DNA of 64,000 nt from Thalassospira profundimaris WP0211 (GTDB lineage: Bacteria; Pseudomonadota; Alphaproteobacteria; Rhodospirillales; Thalassospiraceae), in contig NZ_AMRN01000005.1 of assembly GCF_000300275.1 (NCBI RefSeq), forward strand, positions 62,001 to 126,000, read 5' to 3'. Positions within the stretch are counted from its first letter, which is position 1. Each line of letters starts with the position of its first letter. The position numbers were made by a program, and so were the translations under genes. The notes under the pieces were generated by a model that was given only the letters and a program-made list of their open reading frames with translations, had not been told where the DNA came from and did no database searches. Of this stretch, positions 23,630-33,649 are shown piece by piece.

Positions 23630-24184
23630 TTAGAGTTTGAGGCGGGCAAGGATCTGGGCGGCGCGTTGTTCGACCGGGCCTTTGCGAATTTCGACCAGTT
23701 CATAGCCGCATTCATGATAGGTCCGGCACAGCACGACATATGTTCTGACGGCCTCGGAGAAGCTTTGTGTCCGTGCCGCATCGTTTTTATAGATCTCCGA
23801 CCAGGGCGGCAGGACGAACGCCACCCGGTGATAGCGATAGGTATTGATCGCGCGGATGAGGTCGGGGTTTTCCGGTAATCCCGAAAGCCTGCGGTGCGCC
23901 AAGGTGTCGGGCAGGCCGCGGTCACAGAAAACCGTGCGCGGGTGATTTTGGATATCTTCCTGCCATGCGCGGATGGATCGGCGGAACATCAGCCCGGCAT
24001 AGGCATCATTATCCTCCCACGGCAGGGCGGTGCCGCCGCGTTCAAGCTGCTCTTCGATGATGGCACGCGCCACCTCGGGGCTGGTGTCAAAGCCCCGGTC
24101 ATCAAGATGATTGATCAATGTGGTTTTGCCCGTACCGGGACCGCCGGTAAGGACAACAAGGTTGGACGTTATGGGTGTTTGCAT
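23630..24184 (-). CDS. P-loop ATPase/kinase (AAA_28 type)
   Basis: A 184-residue P-loop protein. Walker A is VLTGGPGTGKTTLINHL, the second acidic motif is TVFCDRGLPDTLA, and a lid-like Arg-rich helix follows. It matches the AAA_28 group of small NTPases, several of which are predicted nucleotide or metabolite kinases. The open frame extends to 24328, but ATG 24184 places the P-loop about ten residues from the start as in relatives; GGAG is 12 bases upstream, a long spacing. Function remains unknown. It appears cotranscribed with the SNase gene. Confidence 0.8.
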   Translation of the reverse strand: MQTPITSNLVVLTGGPGTGKTTLINHLDDRGFDTSPEVARAIIEEQLERGGTALPWEDNDAYAGLMFRRSIRAWQEDIQNHPRTVFCDRGLPDTLAHRRLSGLPENPDLIRAINTYRYHRVAFVLPPWSEIYKNDAARTQSFSEAVRTYVVLCRTYHECGYELVEIRKGPVEQRAAQILARLKL

Positions 24185-24365
24185 TCGTGTTCGTGTCTCC
24201 GCAAGCACGCCGTTCTGGTCGGGCTTTGCGGCAAGGGGATGGCAATATTGTTGTTGGTTTTGGGTAGTGACGAGATTCTGTATGATCTGCGCAAGACGCG
24301 CTTTTACCGCCTTGGCATGCCAAGTCAATTACAAAGAAAATGCGGTGCTGCTTGGTTGTCGGGGA

Positions 24366-25430
24366 TTAGACGCAGCCTTCGATCAATGTGATGGCATCGC
24401 TGCCAGCATGAATGGCGATGACCGTGCCGTTTTCATCAATCTCAAACCTGATGCCGTGCGTTTTGGCCTCATCCTGCCACCAAGTGACATAGCGCCCGTC
24501 CGGGCCAAGATATTCGTTTTCTTCCTCGATTAATGTCTGACCGGCAAAGGCGGCATATACATCTTCCTTGGTCGATCCGATGGAAAGGCCATTACGGGTG
24601 CGCACGAGGCTTGTGGCAACATCATGCTCGTCACCATAAAGCGACACCCGGGCAAGTTTGCCATCAAGAACCATGTAGCCCAGTCCGGACGGATCAAGAT
24701 CGCGTTGCAGATAGGTGCAGCTCTCATCATCGCCGGCAATAAAGGTATCAAGGTTTGGGCCGATCACATCGCGCAGTTCATCATCGCTCATGCCGATTTT
24801 GGCGGGGCCATAGCCCTGTTCGGACAGGTTGGCAATGTCCGTGGCAATGGCATCGGTTATGACAAGGTCAATGATCGCCGTGCTGCCTTCATTGCGGATT
24901 TTGCGCGGTGTGACGGTCTGGTGCAGATGAACTTGGGGCCAGCCATTGCCGGCAATCCAGTCATCGGGGAAAAGCAGGTTGCTTTGCGGTTGCAGGCACA
25001 GAAGGTCGGCCTTTTTCAAAACATCCTTGTGGCGCGCCTTAAGCACAAGCGGAATATCCATGCAGATGGTTTGCGGGACATCTTCCATCCAGCTGACCGG
25101 GACGCCCGGACCATCGCAATTCTGGGGATCGGGGCGGAGTTCGCAATAGGACGGAACGATATTGTCCATGACGAAATCAAGCCGCATCGGACCTTTGCCA
25201 GCCGAAAACACAAGGGTTTCAAGTGCCTCTTCGTTCGGGTCCAGCCATTGAAAATGATTGATCGCCCATGCAGTGCTGGCGCGCATGTCCATGACCGCAA
25301 AGGCGGCCGGGCGGTCCATATCGGACATTTCCGCCGTGCTGTCATCGGTCGCACTGGCGTGCGCACCCGATGCGATCAGGGGCGAGACGACGACGAACAG
25401 GGCGCTGAGATATCGAAGGCTTGCGGGCAT
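24366..25430 (-). CDS. Secreted protein of unknown function
   Basis: A 354-residue exported protein with a signal peptide ending near SGAHASA. No family is recognised. It is acidic, with five Cys residues in the middle (YCELRPDPQNC, ICMDIP, LLCLQPQ) and two later (ESCTYLQ, IEGCV) that could form disulfides. The C-terminal 100 residues contain LSIGSTKEDVYAAFAGQ, a motif seen in many periplasmic proteins with a lipoprotein-BamE-like fold. The gene is alone between the ATPase and the LysR gene. Confidence 0.75.
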   Translation of the reverse strand: MPASLRYLSALFVVVSPLIASGAHASATDDSTAEMSDMDRPAAFAVMDMRASTAWAINHFQWLDPNEEALETLVFSAGKGPMRLDFVMDNIVPSYCELRPDPQNCDGPGVPVSWMEDVPQTICMDIPLVLKARHKDVLKKADLLCLQPQSNLLFPDDWIAGNGWPQVHLHQTVTPRKIRNEGSTAIIDLVITDAIATDIANLSEQGYGPAKIGMSDDELRDVIGPNLDTFIAGDDESCTYLQRDLDPSGLGYMVLDGKLARVSLYGDEHDVATSLVRTRNGLSIGSTKEDVYAAFAGQTLIEEENEYLGPDGRYVTWWQDEAKTHGIRFEIDENGTVIAIHAGSDAITLIEGCV

Positions 25431-25525
25431 GTTTTACTCTCGGTCACAACATGTCTTGTTTTGTCTCAGAAGCTTACGCCAGTTTTGGAGAGCTTCACAG
25501 TGCAAACAATTGCATGACGATCAGC

Positions 25526-26512
25526 CTAGCCATGCGGTTTTTCGATGCGTGCGAGAATATGATCGGAAACCAGTTGTGCCGAGGGTGAAAGCCGATGGCC
25601 GCGCGCGGTGATCAGGCTATAGGGTTTGATTTCAATCGCGCCATCAAAGGGCAATTCGGTAATCAGCCCGCCACTGGTCAGTAGGGTTGTGACTTCCTCG
25701 GCCATCGGGGCGATGGCGTTGGTGTCGGCAAGGGTCGCCAGCGTCACCAGAAGGGATGCGGAGTTCAAACTCGAATGCGGCAAGGGCAGGTGGCGCGAAA
25801 TAAACACATCTTCGATCGTGCGGCGCATCAGGTTGCCCGGCGGCGGCAAGATCCATTCAAACTGGGCAAGACGGGCAAGGGTGATCGGCTTGTTGCTTTC
25901 AAGCAGCGGATGACCGGTTCGCACCATCAGGCGGATTTTCTCGCTCCTGATTTCGCGGATGTTAAACAGGCGCGGGTCCATGTCTTCGGGCACGCGGCCA
26001 ATGACAAAGTCATGATCACCGGCCAGCAAATCCTTGATCAGCAAATGCGATGGCCCAACCCCGACATGGGCCTCAAGCAAGGAGTTGACGGCCTGAACAC
26101 TTCGGATGGCAGGGACGACCAGTTCAACGGCTGCGGCGGTCACAGCGCCAATGAAGACAGTGCCGCCACCATGTTTGATATCCTCGATCTCGCGTTCGGC
26201 TTCGCGGATTTCAATCAGCATGCTGCGCGCGCGTCTGGCAAGGGCGCGTCCGGCATTGGTCATCTCGATCCCGCGCGCACTGCGGACACATAAACGCGCC
26301 TCAAGGATGGTTTCCATCTCAGACAATAGTCTAGAGGCAGCCGGTTGGGATGTCTTGAGCATGTCAGCCGCCAGACTGATCTGACCGGTCTCTTCCATGG
26401 CGACAATCATGCGCAGGTGACTAAGCTTAAGCCCCCTCTGAAACAGGTTGCCAGAGCGGAAAAGCAGGGATTTGGCAGAACTGAGCGGGAGCAGATTGGA
26501 TGTCTTGGCCAT
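25526..26512 (-). CDS. LysR-family regulator, GbpR-like
   Basis: A 328-residue LysR transcriptional regulator. The winged helix-turn-helix spans about residues 28-88 (LSHLRMIVAMEETGQISLAADMLKTSQPAASRLLSEME) and is followed by a linker and a periplasmic-binding-like effector domain. GGAGGA is seven bases before the ATG at 26512. It is divergent from a ChvE-type binding protein gene, the same arrangement as gbpR-chvE in Agrobacterium, where GbpR responds to arabinose, galactose or fucose. The intergenic palindrome at 26545 fits a LysR site. The quoted stretch is part of the domain; family is certain, GbpR orthology is likely. Confidence 0.87.
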   Translation of the reverse strand: MAKTSNLLPLSSAKSLLFRSGNLFQRGLKLSHLRMIVAMEETGQISLAADMLKTSQPAASRLLSEMETILEARLCVRSARGIEMTNAGRALARRARSMLIEIREAEREIEDIKHGGGTVFIGAVTAAAVELVVPAIRSVQAVNSLLEAHVGVGPSHLLIKDLLAGDHDFVIGRVPEDMDPRLFNIREIRSEKIRLMVRTGHPLLESNKPITLARLAQFEWILPPPGNLMRRTIEDVFISRHLPLPHSSLNSASLLVTLATLADTNAIAPMAEEVTTLLTSGGLITELPFDGAIEIKPYSLITARGHRLSPSAQLVSDHILARIEKPHG

Positions 26513-26544
26513 AATGGATTCCTCCGGTATGGCGTGATTTTAGT

Positions 26545-26560
26545 ATATCAATTTTGATAT
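26545..26560. promoter_or_regulatory. Candidate LysR (GbpR) operator
   Basis: ATATCAATTTTGATAT is a perfect 6-4-6 palindrome of the T-N11-A type, located 33 bases upstream of the LysR start codon. A half copy, ATATCAATT, recurs at 26641-26649 nearer the binding-protein gene, as expected for a regulator acting on both promoters. Confidence 0.6.
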
Positions 26561-26746
26561 GCAAGTTTCGAAAATGTTTATTTGATTGTTATGTAGGGCG
26601 TCTGAATAATGGCGCCGTGTCCTTTGGGAAATAGGATGCAATATCAATTGAAAACAAAGACACGACGTATGCAGGTCACGAATGCCTGTGAAAGTCGGGC
26701 GTAAAGAATAATGGCATGTATGCCGTGTCTTTTAGGGAGGATAGCT

Positions 26747-27826
26747 ATGAAACGTCTCGGTGCCGTAATGGCAGGGGTCGCCTTTGGCGCGGCCGCAATG
26801 ATGAGCCCGATGATTTCCGGCGGTTACGCCCATGCCGATGAAAAAGGCTATGTCGGGATCGCAATGCCCACCAAATCTTCGGCACGTTGGATTTCCGACG
26901 GAAATTCCATGGTCGAGCAGTTTGAAGCTGCCGGCTACAAAACCGATCTTCAGTACGCAGAAGACGATATTCCCAACCAGCTGTCCCAGATCGAAAACAT
27001 GATCGTTAAGGGCGTCGACGTCCTTGTGATCGCGGCGATTGACGGTACCACGCTTTCGAATGCGCTGGAAAACGCAGCAGCAGCAGGCATCAAGGTTTTC
27101 GCCTATGACCGCCTGATCGTTGAAAGCCCGAATGTCGATTATTATTCCACCTTCGATAACTTCCAGGTCGGCGTCCAGCAGGCCACCTCGCTGGTTGATG
27201 GCCTGATTGAATCGGGTGAGCCGCCCTATAATGTTGAACTGTTCGGCGGTTCGCCGGATGATAACAACGCGTATTTCTTCTATAACGGTGCGATGTCGAT
27301 CCTGCAGCCGCTGATCGACGAAGGAACCATCGTGATCAAATCTGGCCAGATGGGCATGGACACGGTCGGTACCCTGCGTTGGGATGGTGCCGTTGCCCAG
27401 GCCCGTATGGATAACCTTCTTTCGGCACATTACACCGATGAAGAAGTCGATGGTGTTCTGTCGCCGTATGACGGGCTGTCGATTGGTATCCTGTCTTCGC
27501 TTAAAGGCGTTGGTTACGGTTCCGGCGATATGAAAATGCCGATCGTTACCGGTCAGGATGCTGAACTGCCGTCGGTCAAGTCGATCTTGGCTGGTGAACA
27601 GTATTCCACCATCTTCAAGGACACCCGTGAACTTGCACGCGTGACCGTTTCGATGGTTGACAGTGTCCTTGCAGGCGAAAAGCCGACCATCAACGACACC
27701 AGCACTTACGACAACGGTGTGAAGGTTGTTCCTTCCTACCTGCTTGAGCCGATCATGGTTGATAAATCCAACTGGGAAGAAATCCTTATTGGTTCAGGCT
27801 ATTACACCAAAGACGAAGTGCAATAA
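26747..27826 (+). CDS. chvE: ChvE-type multiple-monosaccharide binding protein
   Basis: A 359-residue periplasmic aldose-binding protein. The signal peptide ends near GYAHADEKG and the mature protein starts with the ChvE signature [19 protein letters not shown]. The rest has the type I periplasmic-binding fold ([39 protein letters not shown]). In Agrobacterium this protein binds arabinose, galactose and glucose and also presents sugars to the VirA sensor; only the uptake role is supported here. GGGAGG precedes ATG 26747. A hairpin follows the gene, so it is probably made in excess over the downstream transporter genes. Confidence 0.92.
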   Translation: MKRLGAVMAGVAFGAAAMMSPMISGGYAHADEKGYVGIAMPTKSSARWISDGNSMVEQFEAAGYKTDLQYAEDDIPNQLSQIENMIVKGVDVLVIAAIDGTTLSNALENAAAAGIKVFAYDRLIVESPNVDYYSTFDNFQVGVQQATSLVDGLIESGEPPYNVELFGGSPDDNNAYFFYNGAMSILQPLIDEGTIVIKSGQMGMDTVGTLRWDGAVAQARMDNLLSAHYTDEEVDGVLSPYDGLSIGILSSLKGVGYGSGDMKMPIVTGQDAELPSVKSILAGEQYSTIFKDTRELARVTVSMVDSVLAGEKPTINDTSTYDNGVKVVPSYLLEPIMVDKSNWEEILIGSGYYTKDEVQ

Positions 27827-27845
27827 GCGCTTAGGCATTGAAGGT

Positions 27846-27863
27846 CCCGGCGTTTGCGCCGGG
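27846..27863 (+). terminator. Intra-operon hairpin after chvE
   Basis: CCCGGCG (27846-27852) and CGCCGGG (27857-27863) form a GC-rich stem 20 bases after chvE, followed by GCCGCTTTTC. It probably attenuates transcription or protects the chvE mRNA 3' end. Confidence 0.55.
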
Positions 27864-27974
27864 GCCGCTTTTCTGAACGTGCTCTAGGGCAACTCGCCCG
27901 ACTGGTTTCCAGGAAAACAAAGACCAAAGCAGACGAAGACGCCGTTGCAGTGTCAATGGCAGTGGGAGGACCGG

Positions 27975-29498
27975 ATGGATACCATCCTGGAAATGAAGAA
28001 CATCACCAAGACCTTTCCGGGTGTGAAGGCACTGGATGATGTCAGCCTCAAAGTTGAACGCGGGGAAATCCACGCGCTTTGTGGCGAAAACGGTGCAGGT
28101 AAATCCACCCTGATGAAGGTGCTGAGCGGTGTTTATCCGCACGGAACCTATGAAGGTGACATCCTTTATGATGGCGGGGTGCAGGAATTCAAGGATATCC
28201 GCGACAGTGAAGAACGCGGGATCATCATTATTCACCAGGAACTGGCACTTGTGCCGTTGCTGTCGATTGCCGAAAACATTTTTCTGGGCAACGAAATCAG
28301 CGAAAATGGCGTGATCAACTGGCCTGCGACCTTTGCGCGCACCGGTGAGTTGCTGTCAAAAGTCGGTTTGAAAGAAAACCCGGCGACGTTGGTCACCAAT
28401 ATCGGGGTTGGCAAACAGCAACTGGTCGAAATCGCCAAGGCGCTTTCGAAAAAAGTGAAGCTGCTGATCCTTGATGAGCCGACGGCAAGTCTTCAGGAAA
28501 ATGACAGCCAGAAGCTGCTCGACCTGTTGCTGGAATTCAAGGCGCAGGGCATTACCTCGATCCTGATTTCGCATAAGCTGAATGAAATCAACCGGGTGGC
28601 AGACCGCATCACGGTTATCCGCGATGGCAAGGCAATTTCGACCCTTGATGCGCGCGGTGGCAACATTACCGAAGACCATATCGTCAAGGACATGGTCGGG
28701 CGCGATATGGCGCACCGCTATCCGGAACGCACGCCAAGTATCGGTTCAGGCAAGTTGATGGAAGTCCGCAACTGGTCGGCAACCCATCCGCTGCATCCCG
28801 AACGCAAGGTCGTTGATAATGTCAGCATTGATGTTGCGGCCGGTGAAGTTGTGGGCATCGCAGGCCTGATGGGCGCTGGTCGGACCGAACTCGCCATGAG
28901 CATCTTTGGTCAGTCCTATGGCACTGATATTTCCGGTGAAATCCTGATCAATGGCACGCCGGTCGATGTATCGACCGTGGAAAAGGCGATTGCATCGGGA
29001 CTGGCCTATGTCACCGAAGACCGTAAGGAAATGGGTCTGATCCTTGAAGAAAGCATCACGACCAACATTACGCTGGCGAACTTGCCGGGTGTTTCGGAAA
29101 ACGGTGTTCTCAATGACGGCGCGGAACGATCCGTTGCCGAGGAATACCGGGAAAAAATCAACATTCGAACCCCCAATGTCGCACAGAAGGTGATGAACCT
29201 TTCGGGCGGCAACCAGCAGAAAGTCGTTTTGTCAAAATGGCTGTTTGCGGCACCCGAAGTGCTCATTCTTGATGAGCCGACGCGCGGCATTGATGTCGGG
29301 GCGAAATACGAGATTTATACGATTATCAACCAACTGGCAGCCGACGGTAAGGGGGTCATCATGATCTCGTCGGAAATGCCGGAGCTTCTGGGCATGTGCG
29401 ATCGCATCTACGTCATGAACGAAGGTGAGATCAAAGGACAGCTTGCGGCGAAAGACGCAAGCCAGGAAGCAATCATGCGCATGATCCTGAAAGGCTGA
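27975..29498 (+). CDS. Sugar ABC transporter ATP-binding protein (GguA/MmsA type)
   Basis: A 507-residue protein with two ABC domains in tandem, as in RbsA/XylG-type sugar importers. The first has Walker [13 protein letters not shown] and a degenerate signature [15 protein letters not shown]; the second has a weak P-loop region ([12 protein letters not shown]) and a good signature [15 protein letters not shown]. This asymmetry is normal for the family. GGAGG lies six bases before ATG 27975. It acts with the ChvE protein and the permease at 29509 to import aldoses. Confidence 0.92.
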   Translation: MDTILEMKNITKTFPGVKALDDVSLKVERGEIHALCGENGAGKSTLMKVLSGVYPHGTYEGDILYDGGVQEFKDIRDSEERGIIIIHQELALVPLLSIAENIFLGNEISENGVINWPATFARTGELLSKVGLKENPATLVTNIGVGKQQLVEIAKALSKKVKLLILDEPTASLQENDSQKLLDLLLEFKAQGITSILISHKLNEINRVADRITVIRDGKAISTLDARGGNITEDHIVKDMVGRDMAHRYPERTPSIGSGKLMEVRNWSATHPLHPERKVVDNVSIDVAAGEVVGIAGLMGAGRTELAMSIFGQSYGTDISGEILINGTPVDVSTVEKAIASGLAYVTEDRKEMGLILEESITTNITLANLPGVSENGVLNDGAERSVAEEYREKINIRTPNVAQKVMNLSGGNQQKVVLSKWLFAAPEVLILDEPTRGIDVGAKYEIYTIINQLAADGKGVIMISSEMPELLGMCDRIYVMNEGEIKGQLAAKDASQEAIMRMILKG

Positions 29499-29508
29499 GG
29501 AACAGACA

Positions 29509-30693
29509 ATGACGGATACTGAAACCAAATCAATCGGCTACTATCTGCGCACCCACATTCGTGAATACGGCATGGTTGTTGCGCTGGTTGCCATTCTGGC
29601 CTTCTTCCAGGTCCTGACCGACGGCATCATGCTCAAGCCGGTCAACCTGACCAACTTGTTCCTGCAAAACAGCTATATCATCATCATGGCTGTTGGCATG
29701 TTGCTGGTGATTGTTGGCGGCAATATTGACCTGTCGGTCGGCTCTGTCGTTGGCTTCATCGGTGCGCTGGCCGCCGTGATGATCGTTAATTGGGACTTGC
29801 CAACCGTTCTGGTCGTGCCGGTCTGCCTGATTGCCGGGGCCATCATTGGTGCGGCCCAAGGGTATTGGGTGGCCTATTGGCGCATTCCGTCCTTTATTGT
29901 GACGCTGGCGGGGATGCTGGTGTTCAAGGGCTTGACGCTAGCACTTCTGGGTGGGGCATCGGTTGGTCCGTTCCCCGACAGCTTCCAGGCGATGTCGTCG
30001 GGCTTTATCCCGGACTTCTTTGGTGGCCTGATCGAGGGACGCTTTAACGTCTTTTCGATGACGCTGGGTGTGGTTCTGGCGGCATTGCTGCCGATCCTTG
30101 GTCTGCGTTCGCGCGCCAAACAGGAGAAGTTTGCCGCAGTCGAAGAACCGATGGCCGTATTTGTCATCAAACATGCGGTGGCGGGGATTGCGATCCTGTT
30201 TGTGACCTATCTGCTGTCGACCTATCGCGGATTGCCAAACATTCTGGTGATCATGGCGGTTCTGATTGCGATCTTTACCTTCATCACCAACAGCACCACT
30301 TTGGGCCGTCGTATCTATGCGCTCGGCGGGAATGAAAAGGCTGCCAAGCTTTCGGGCATCAATACCAAACGCCTGACCTTCTTCACATTCGCCAATATGG
30401 GCATGTTGGCCGCCCTTGCCGGGCTGGTCTTTGCCGCCCGTCTGAACACGGCAACGCCAAAGGCCGGTCTTGCGTTTGAGCTTGACGTTATTGCCGCTGT
30501 CTTTATTGGTGGCGCGTCGATGTCAGGCGGTGTTGGCAAGGTCATTGGTGCCGTCGTTGGCGCATTGATCATGGGTGTCATGAATAACGGGATGTCGATT
30601 ATCGGTGTCGGTATTGACTGGCAGCAGGTGATCAAGGGCCTCGTGCTTTTGGCGGCTGTGATCCTCGACGTCTACAACAAAAACAAGGCGTAA
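29509..30693 (+). CDS. Sugar ABC transporter permease (GguB/MmsB type)
   Basis: A 394-residue inner-membrane permease with eight or more hydrophobic segments, of the RbsC/AraH class (VGMLLVIVGGNIDLSVGS, VFKGLTLALLGGASVGPFP, IYALGGNEKAAKLSGIN). The conserved GGN.DLSVGS and ALGGNE motifs are intact. GAGGAA supports ATG 29509, ten bases after the ATPase gene. With ChvE and the ATPase it completes the importer. The length is close to that of GguB. Confidence 0.93.
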   Translation: MTDTETKSIGYYLRTHIREYGMVVALVAILAFFQVLTDGIMLKPVNLTNLFLQNSYIIIMAVGMLLVIVGGNIDLSVGSVVGFIGALAAVMIVNWDLPTVLVVPVCLIAGAIIGAAQGYWVAYWRIPSFIVTLAGMLVFKGLTLALLGGASVGPFPDSFQAMSSGFIPDFFGGLIEGRFNVFSMTLGVVLAALLPILGLRSRAKQEKFAAVEEPMAVFVIKHAVAGIAILFVTYLLSTYRGLPNILVIMAVLIAIFTFITNSTTLGRRIYALGGNEKAAKLSGINTKRLTFFTFANMGMLAALAGLVFAARLNTATPKAGLAFELDVIAAVFIGGASMSGGVGKVIGAVVGALIMGVMNNGMSIIGVGIDWQQVIKGLVLLAAVILDVYNKNKA

Positions 30694-30861
30694 CAACACG
30701 ATGGCGCGGAACGATACGCATCGGTGTCACACCAACCGGTTTCACCATAATTGGTTTATGGCGCTGGTTGCTGATGCGTGTCGTTCAAAGTCCTGTGTGC
30801 GGCCATCCCAACCGCACATCACCGGATCCGTCACGATAATAAGTCAAAAAGGAAAACGGGC

Positions 30862-32610
30862 ATGACGAAGTTCAAACCGGCACCCTGGCCGCGTACCCTC
30901 CGCTCGCAAGAGGGATGGTTCGGCGGAACCAGCAAGGACAATATCTATCACCGCAGCTGGATGAAGAACCAGGGCTTGCCATCGGATCTGTTTGACGGAC
31001 GTCCGGTGATCGGCATTTGTAACACCTGGTCGGAACTGACCCCGTGTAATGCCCATCTGCGCGATTTGGCGGAACGCGTCAAACACGGCATCTACGAGGC
31101 TGGTGGTCTTCCGCTTGAATTCCCGGTGTTCTCGACCGGTGAAAGCACGCTGCGCCCGACTGCGATGATGTTCCGTAACCTTGCCTCGATGGATGTCGAG
31201 GAAATGTTGCGCGGAACGCCACTTGATGGCGTTGTCCTGATGGTGGGCTGCGATAAAACCACGCCGTCGCTTCTGATGGGCGCGGCCAGTGTTGATATCC
31301 CGGCGATTGTTGTCACCGGTGGGCCGATGCTCAATGGCAAATGGCGCGGTGAGGATATCGGGTCAGGCACATCGCTTTGGCAGCTTTCCGAGGACCGCAA
31401 GGCTGGCAAGATCAGCACCGAAGATTTCCTTGAAGCTGAAATTGCCATGTCGCGGTCGCCGGGCTCGTGCAACACCATGGGTACCGCATCGACCATGGCC
31501 AGCATGGCCGAGGCGCTTGGTATGGCGCTTTCGGGCAATGCGGCCATCCCGGCTGTCGACAGCCGCCGTCGCGTGATGGCGCACATTACCGGTCGCCGTA
31601 TCGTTCAGATGGTCAAGGATGACCTGAAACCGTCAGACGTCATGACCAAGGAAGCGTTCGAGAACGCCATCCGGGTCAACGGCGCAATCGGTGGTTCGAC
31701 CAACGCGGTTATTCACCTGCTTGCCATTGCCGGACGTGTCGGCATCGATCTGTCGCTGGATGACTGGGATCGGTTGGGCCGTGATATCCCGACGATTGTG
31801 AACTTGCAGCCGTCTGGCGATTACCTGATGGAGGAATTCTTCTATTCCGGTGGTCTGCCTGTGGTGATCAAGGCATTGGCCGAGGCTGGCAAGCTTCATA
31901 ACGATGCCCTGACCGTCTCGGGTGAAACCATGTGGGAACAGGTCAAGGATGTCCGCAACTGGAACGAGGACGTCATTCGCCCGTTCGAAAAGGCCCTGAC
32001 CGCCAGTGGCGGCATTGCCGTTGTCAAAGGCAACCTCGCACCAAATGGTGCGGTCCTGAAACCATCGGCCGCAACCCCGGAACTTCTGACCCATCGTGGT
32101 CGGGCTGTGGTGTTTGAAGACATCGATGATTACAAGGCCAAGATCTATGACGAGGACCTTGATATCGATGAAACCTGCATCATGGTTCTGAAAAACTGCG
32201 GCCCGAAAGGCTATCCGGGCATGGCAGAGGTCGGCAATATGGGCCTGCCGCCCAAGGTGCTCCGCAAGGGTATCACCGACATGGTCCGTATTTCAGATGC
32301 CCGCATGAGCGGCACGGCCTATGGCACGGTCGTGCTTCATACCTCGCCCGAGGCCGCGGCCGGTGGCCCGCTTGCGGTCGTTAAGAATGGCGACATGATC
32401 GAGCTTGATGTCCCCAACCGTCGCCTGCATCTCGATATCAGCGATGAAGAGCTGGCCCAGCGCCTGAAAGATTGGAAAAATAGTGTTCCGGTCCCTGAAA
32501 GCGGCTATGCCTCGCTCTATTACAAATCGGTCATTGGTGCAGATCGCGGGGCCGACTTCGACTTCCTCGTCGGTCATCGCGGCAAGGCAATTCCGAAGGA
32601 TAGTCACTGA
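30862..32610 (+). CDS. Sugar-acid dehydratase of the IlvD/Edd family, probably L-arabinonate dehydratase
   Basis: A 582-residue dehydratase of the dihydroxy-acid/6-phosphogluconate dehydratase family. Iron-sulfur ligand Cys residues occur in ICNTWSELTPCN, MVGCDKTTPS and SPGSCNTMGT. AAGGA eight bases upstream fixes ATG 30862; the frame opens earlier but lacks a site. Its place after a ChvE/Ggu importer suggests it dehydrates an aldonate such as L-arabinonate or D-galactonate in the non-phosphorylated route. The IlvD role in amino-acid synthesis is less likely because the N-terminus (WPRTLRSQEGWFGG) is of the sugar-acid subgroup. Confidence 0.87.
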   Translation: MTKFKPAPWPRTLRSQEGWFGGTSKDNIYHRSWMKNQGLPSDLFDGRPVIGICNTWSELTPCNAHLRDLAERVKHGIYEAGGLPLEFPVFSTGESTLRPTAMMFRNLASMDVEEMLRGTPLDGVVLMVGCDKTTPSLLMGAASVDIPAIVVTGGPMLNGKWRGEDIGSGTSLWQLSEDRKAGKISTEDFLEAEIAMSRSPGSCNTMGTASTMASMAEALGMALSGNAAIPAVDSRRRVMAHITGRRIVQMVKDDLKPSDVMTKEAFENAIRVNGAIGGSTNAVIHLLAIAGRVGIDLSLDDWDRLGRDIPTIVNLQPSGDYLMEEFFYSGGLPVVIKALAEAGKLHNDALTVSGETMWEQVKDVRNWNEDVIRPFEKALTASGGIAVVKGNLAPNGAVLKPSAATPELLTHRGRAVVFEDIDDYKAKIYDEDLDIDETCIMVLKNCGPKGYPGMAEVGNMGLPPKVLRKGITDMVRISDARMSGTAYGTVVLHTSPEAAAGGPLAVVKNGDMIELDVPNRRLHLDISDEELAQRLKDWKNSVPVPESGYASLYYKSVIGADRGADFDFLVGHRGKAIPKDSH

Positions 32611-32675
32611 TTGATCCTGCCGGGATTTGATTTACGATCACATGTCGCTGGGGGGTGACATGTGATACACGCCAG

Positions 32676-32703
32676 ACCGGCCAGCATTGCGTTGCTGGCC
32701 GGT
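32676..32703. terminator. Terminator between convergent genes
   Basis: ACCGGCCAGCA and TGCTGGCCGGT form an 11-bp stem with a 6-base loop, followed on the plus strand by TTTGGTTTG. It ends the sugar operon; the opposite gene stops at 32713. Confidence 0.75.
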
Positions 32704-32712
32704 TTTGGTTTG

Positions 32713-33390
32713 TCAGGCTCGATCTATAATGCCGTTTATCGCCGATACAAGGTCGGCATAGCCGGTCACAACCGCATCCGCGTCAAGCGATTTGGCACGC
32801 GTATCATCGACCTCCATCGCAACGGCAATTGCATGAATGTCGGCAGCGCGGGCTGCATTCATGTCATTGGCGTGATCGCCAACCATGATTGCGGTGTCGG
32901 TTGATTTATCAAAGCCAAGCTGACCCAGCACAAAGCCAAGGAAACGACCATCGGGCTTTTTGACCTCAAAGCTGTCCCCGCCAGCGATGACGCTAAACAG
33001 ATCGGCAACGCCAAGCTTGGTCAGGATTGCCTTGCACGGGGCTTCGGGCTTGTTCGACGCCAGCGCAATCGTCCAGCCATCTGATTTCAGTTGGCGCAGG
33101 ACTGTTTCGGCGTTTTCAAACAGGCGGGTATAGACGTAGTCGGTTTCGACATATCGCGCGTTGAAATCGACATTAAGCTCGTCCAGCATCGCATCCGTGG
33201 GCTTTGATCCGCGTGCGGCAAAGGCGCGTTTGGTCAGCATCCAGGTGCCATCCCCCAGCATGGCCTCGATATCATGACGAACAAGCGGCGCATGACCATG
33301 GGCGGCCAGCAAATCATTCATCGCAAACAGGATGTCATCGACCCCGTCAATCAGGGTGCCATCAAGGTCGAACAGAATGAATTTGGCCAT
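32713..33390 (-). CDS. HAD-family phosphatase (phosphoglycolate phosphatase-like)
   Basis: A 225-residue HAD hydrolase of the Gph/PGP type. Motif I is ILFDLDGTLIDGVDD, motif II is ALASNKPE, motif III is a Lys in FEVKKPDGR, and motif IV is MVGDHANDMNAARAAD. A helical cap lies between motifs I and II. ATG 33390 with GGAG eight bases upstream is preferred over the in-frame 33510. The substrate could be 2-phosphoglycolate or a nucleotide. It is divergent from glmU, separated by 259 bases that contain no other gene. Confidence 0.85.
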   Translation of the reverse strand: MAKFILFDLDGTLIDGVDDILFAMNDLLAAHGHAPLVRHDIEAMLGDGTWMLTKRAFAARGSKPTDAMLDELNVDFNARYVETDYVYTRLFENAETVLRQLKSDGWTIALASNKPEAPCKAILTKLGVADLFSVIAGGDSFEVKKPDGRFLGFVLGQLGFDKSTDTAIMVGDHANDMNAARAADIHAIAVAMEVDDTRAKSLDADAVVTGYADLVSAINGIIDRA

Positions 33391-33649
33391 CGGGTGGGGC
33401 TCCTTAGATGTGAATTGGCAGCAGTGGTGACAAGTGCAGCATGGTTTATAGGAACTTAACGGAAACCGTGCCATTAACAATCGGTAACATCTGCTAACAG
33501 CTGGTAACAAAACGTGATTCTTTATGGGCTTTTGCTGCCAGGGAATATGTTCTAAGACTTGCTGCGAACGGGAATATTTGCATCACACTTCATCGTGATG
33601 GTGCCTGCAAAGGGGATGCTGCGGAATGGCGCAGCCAACAGGGTTATAA

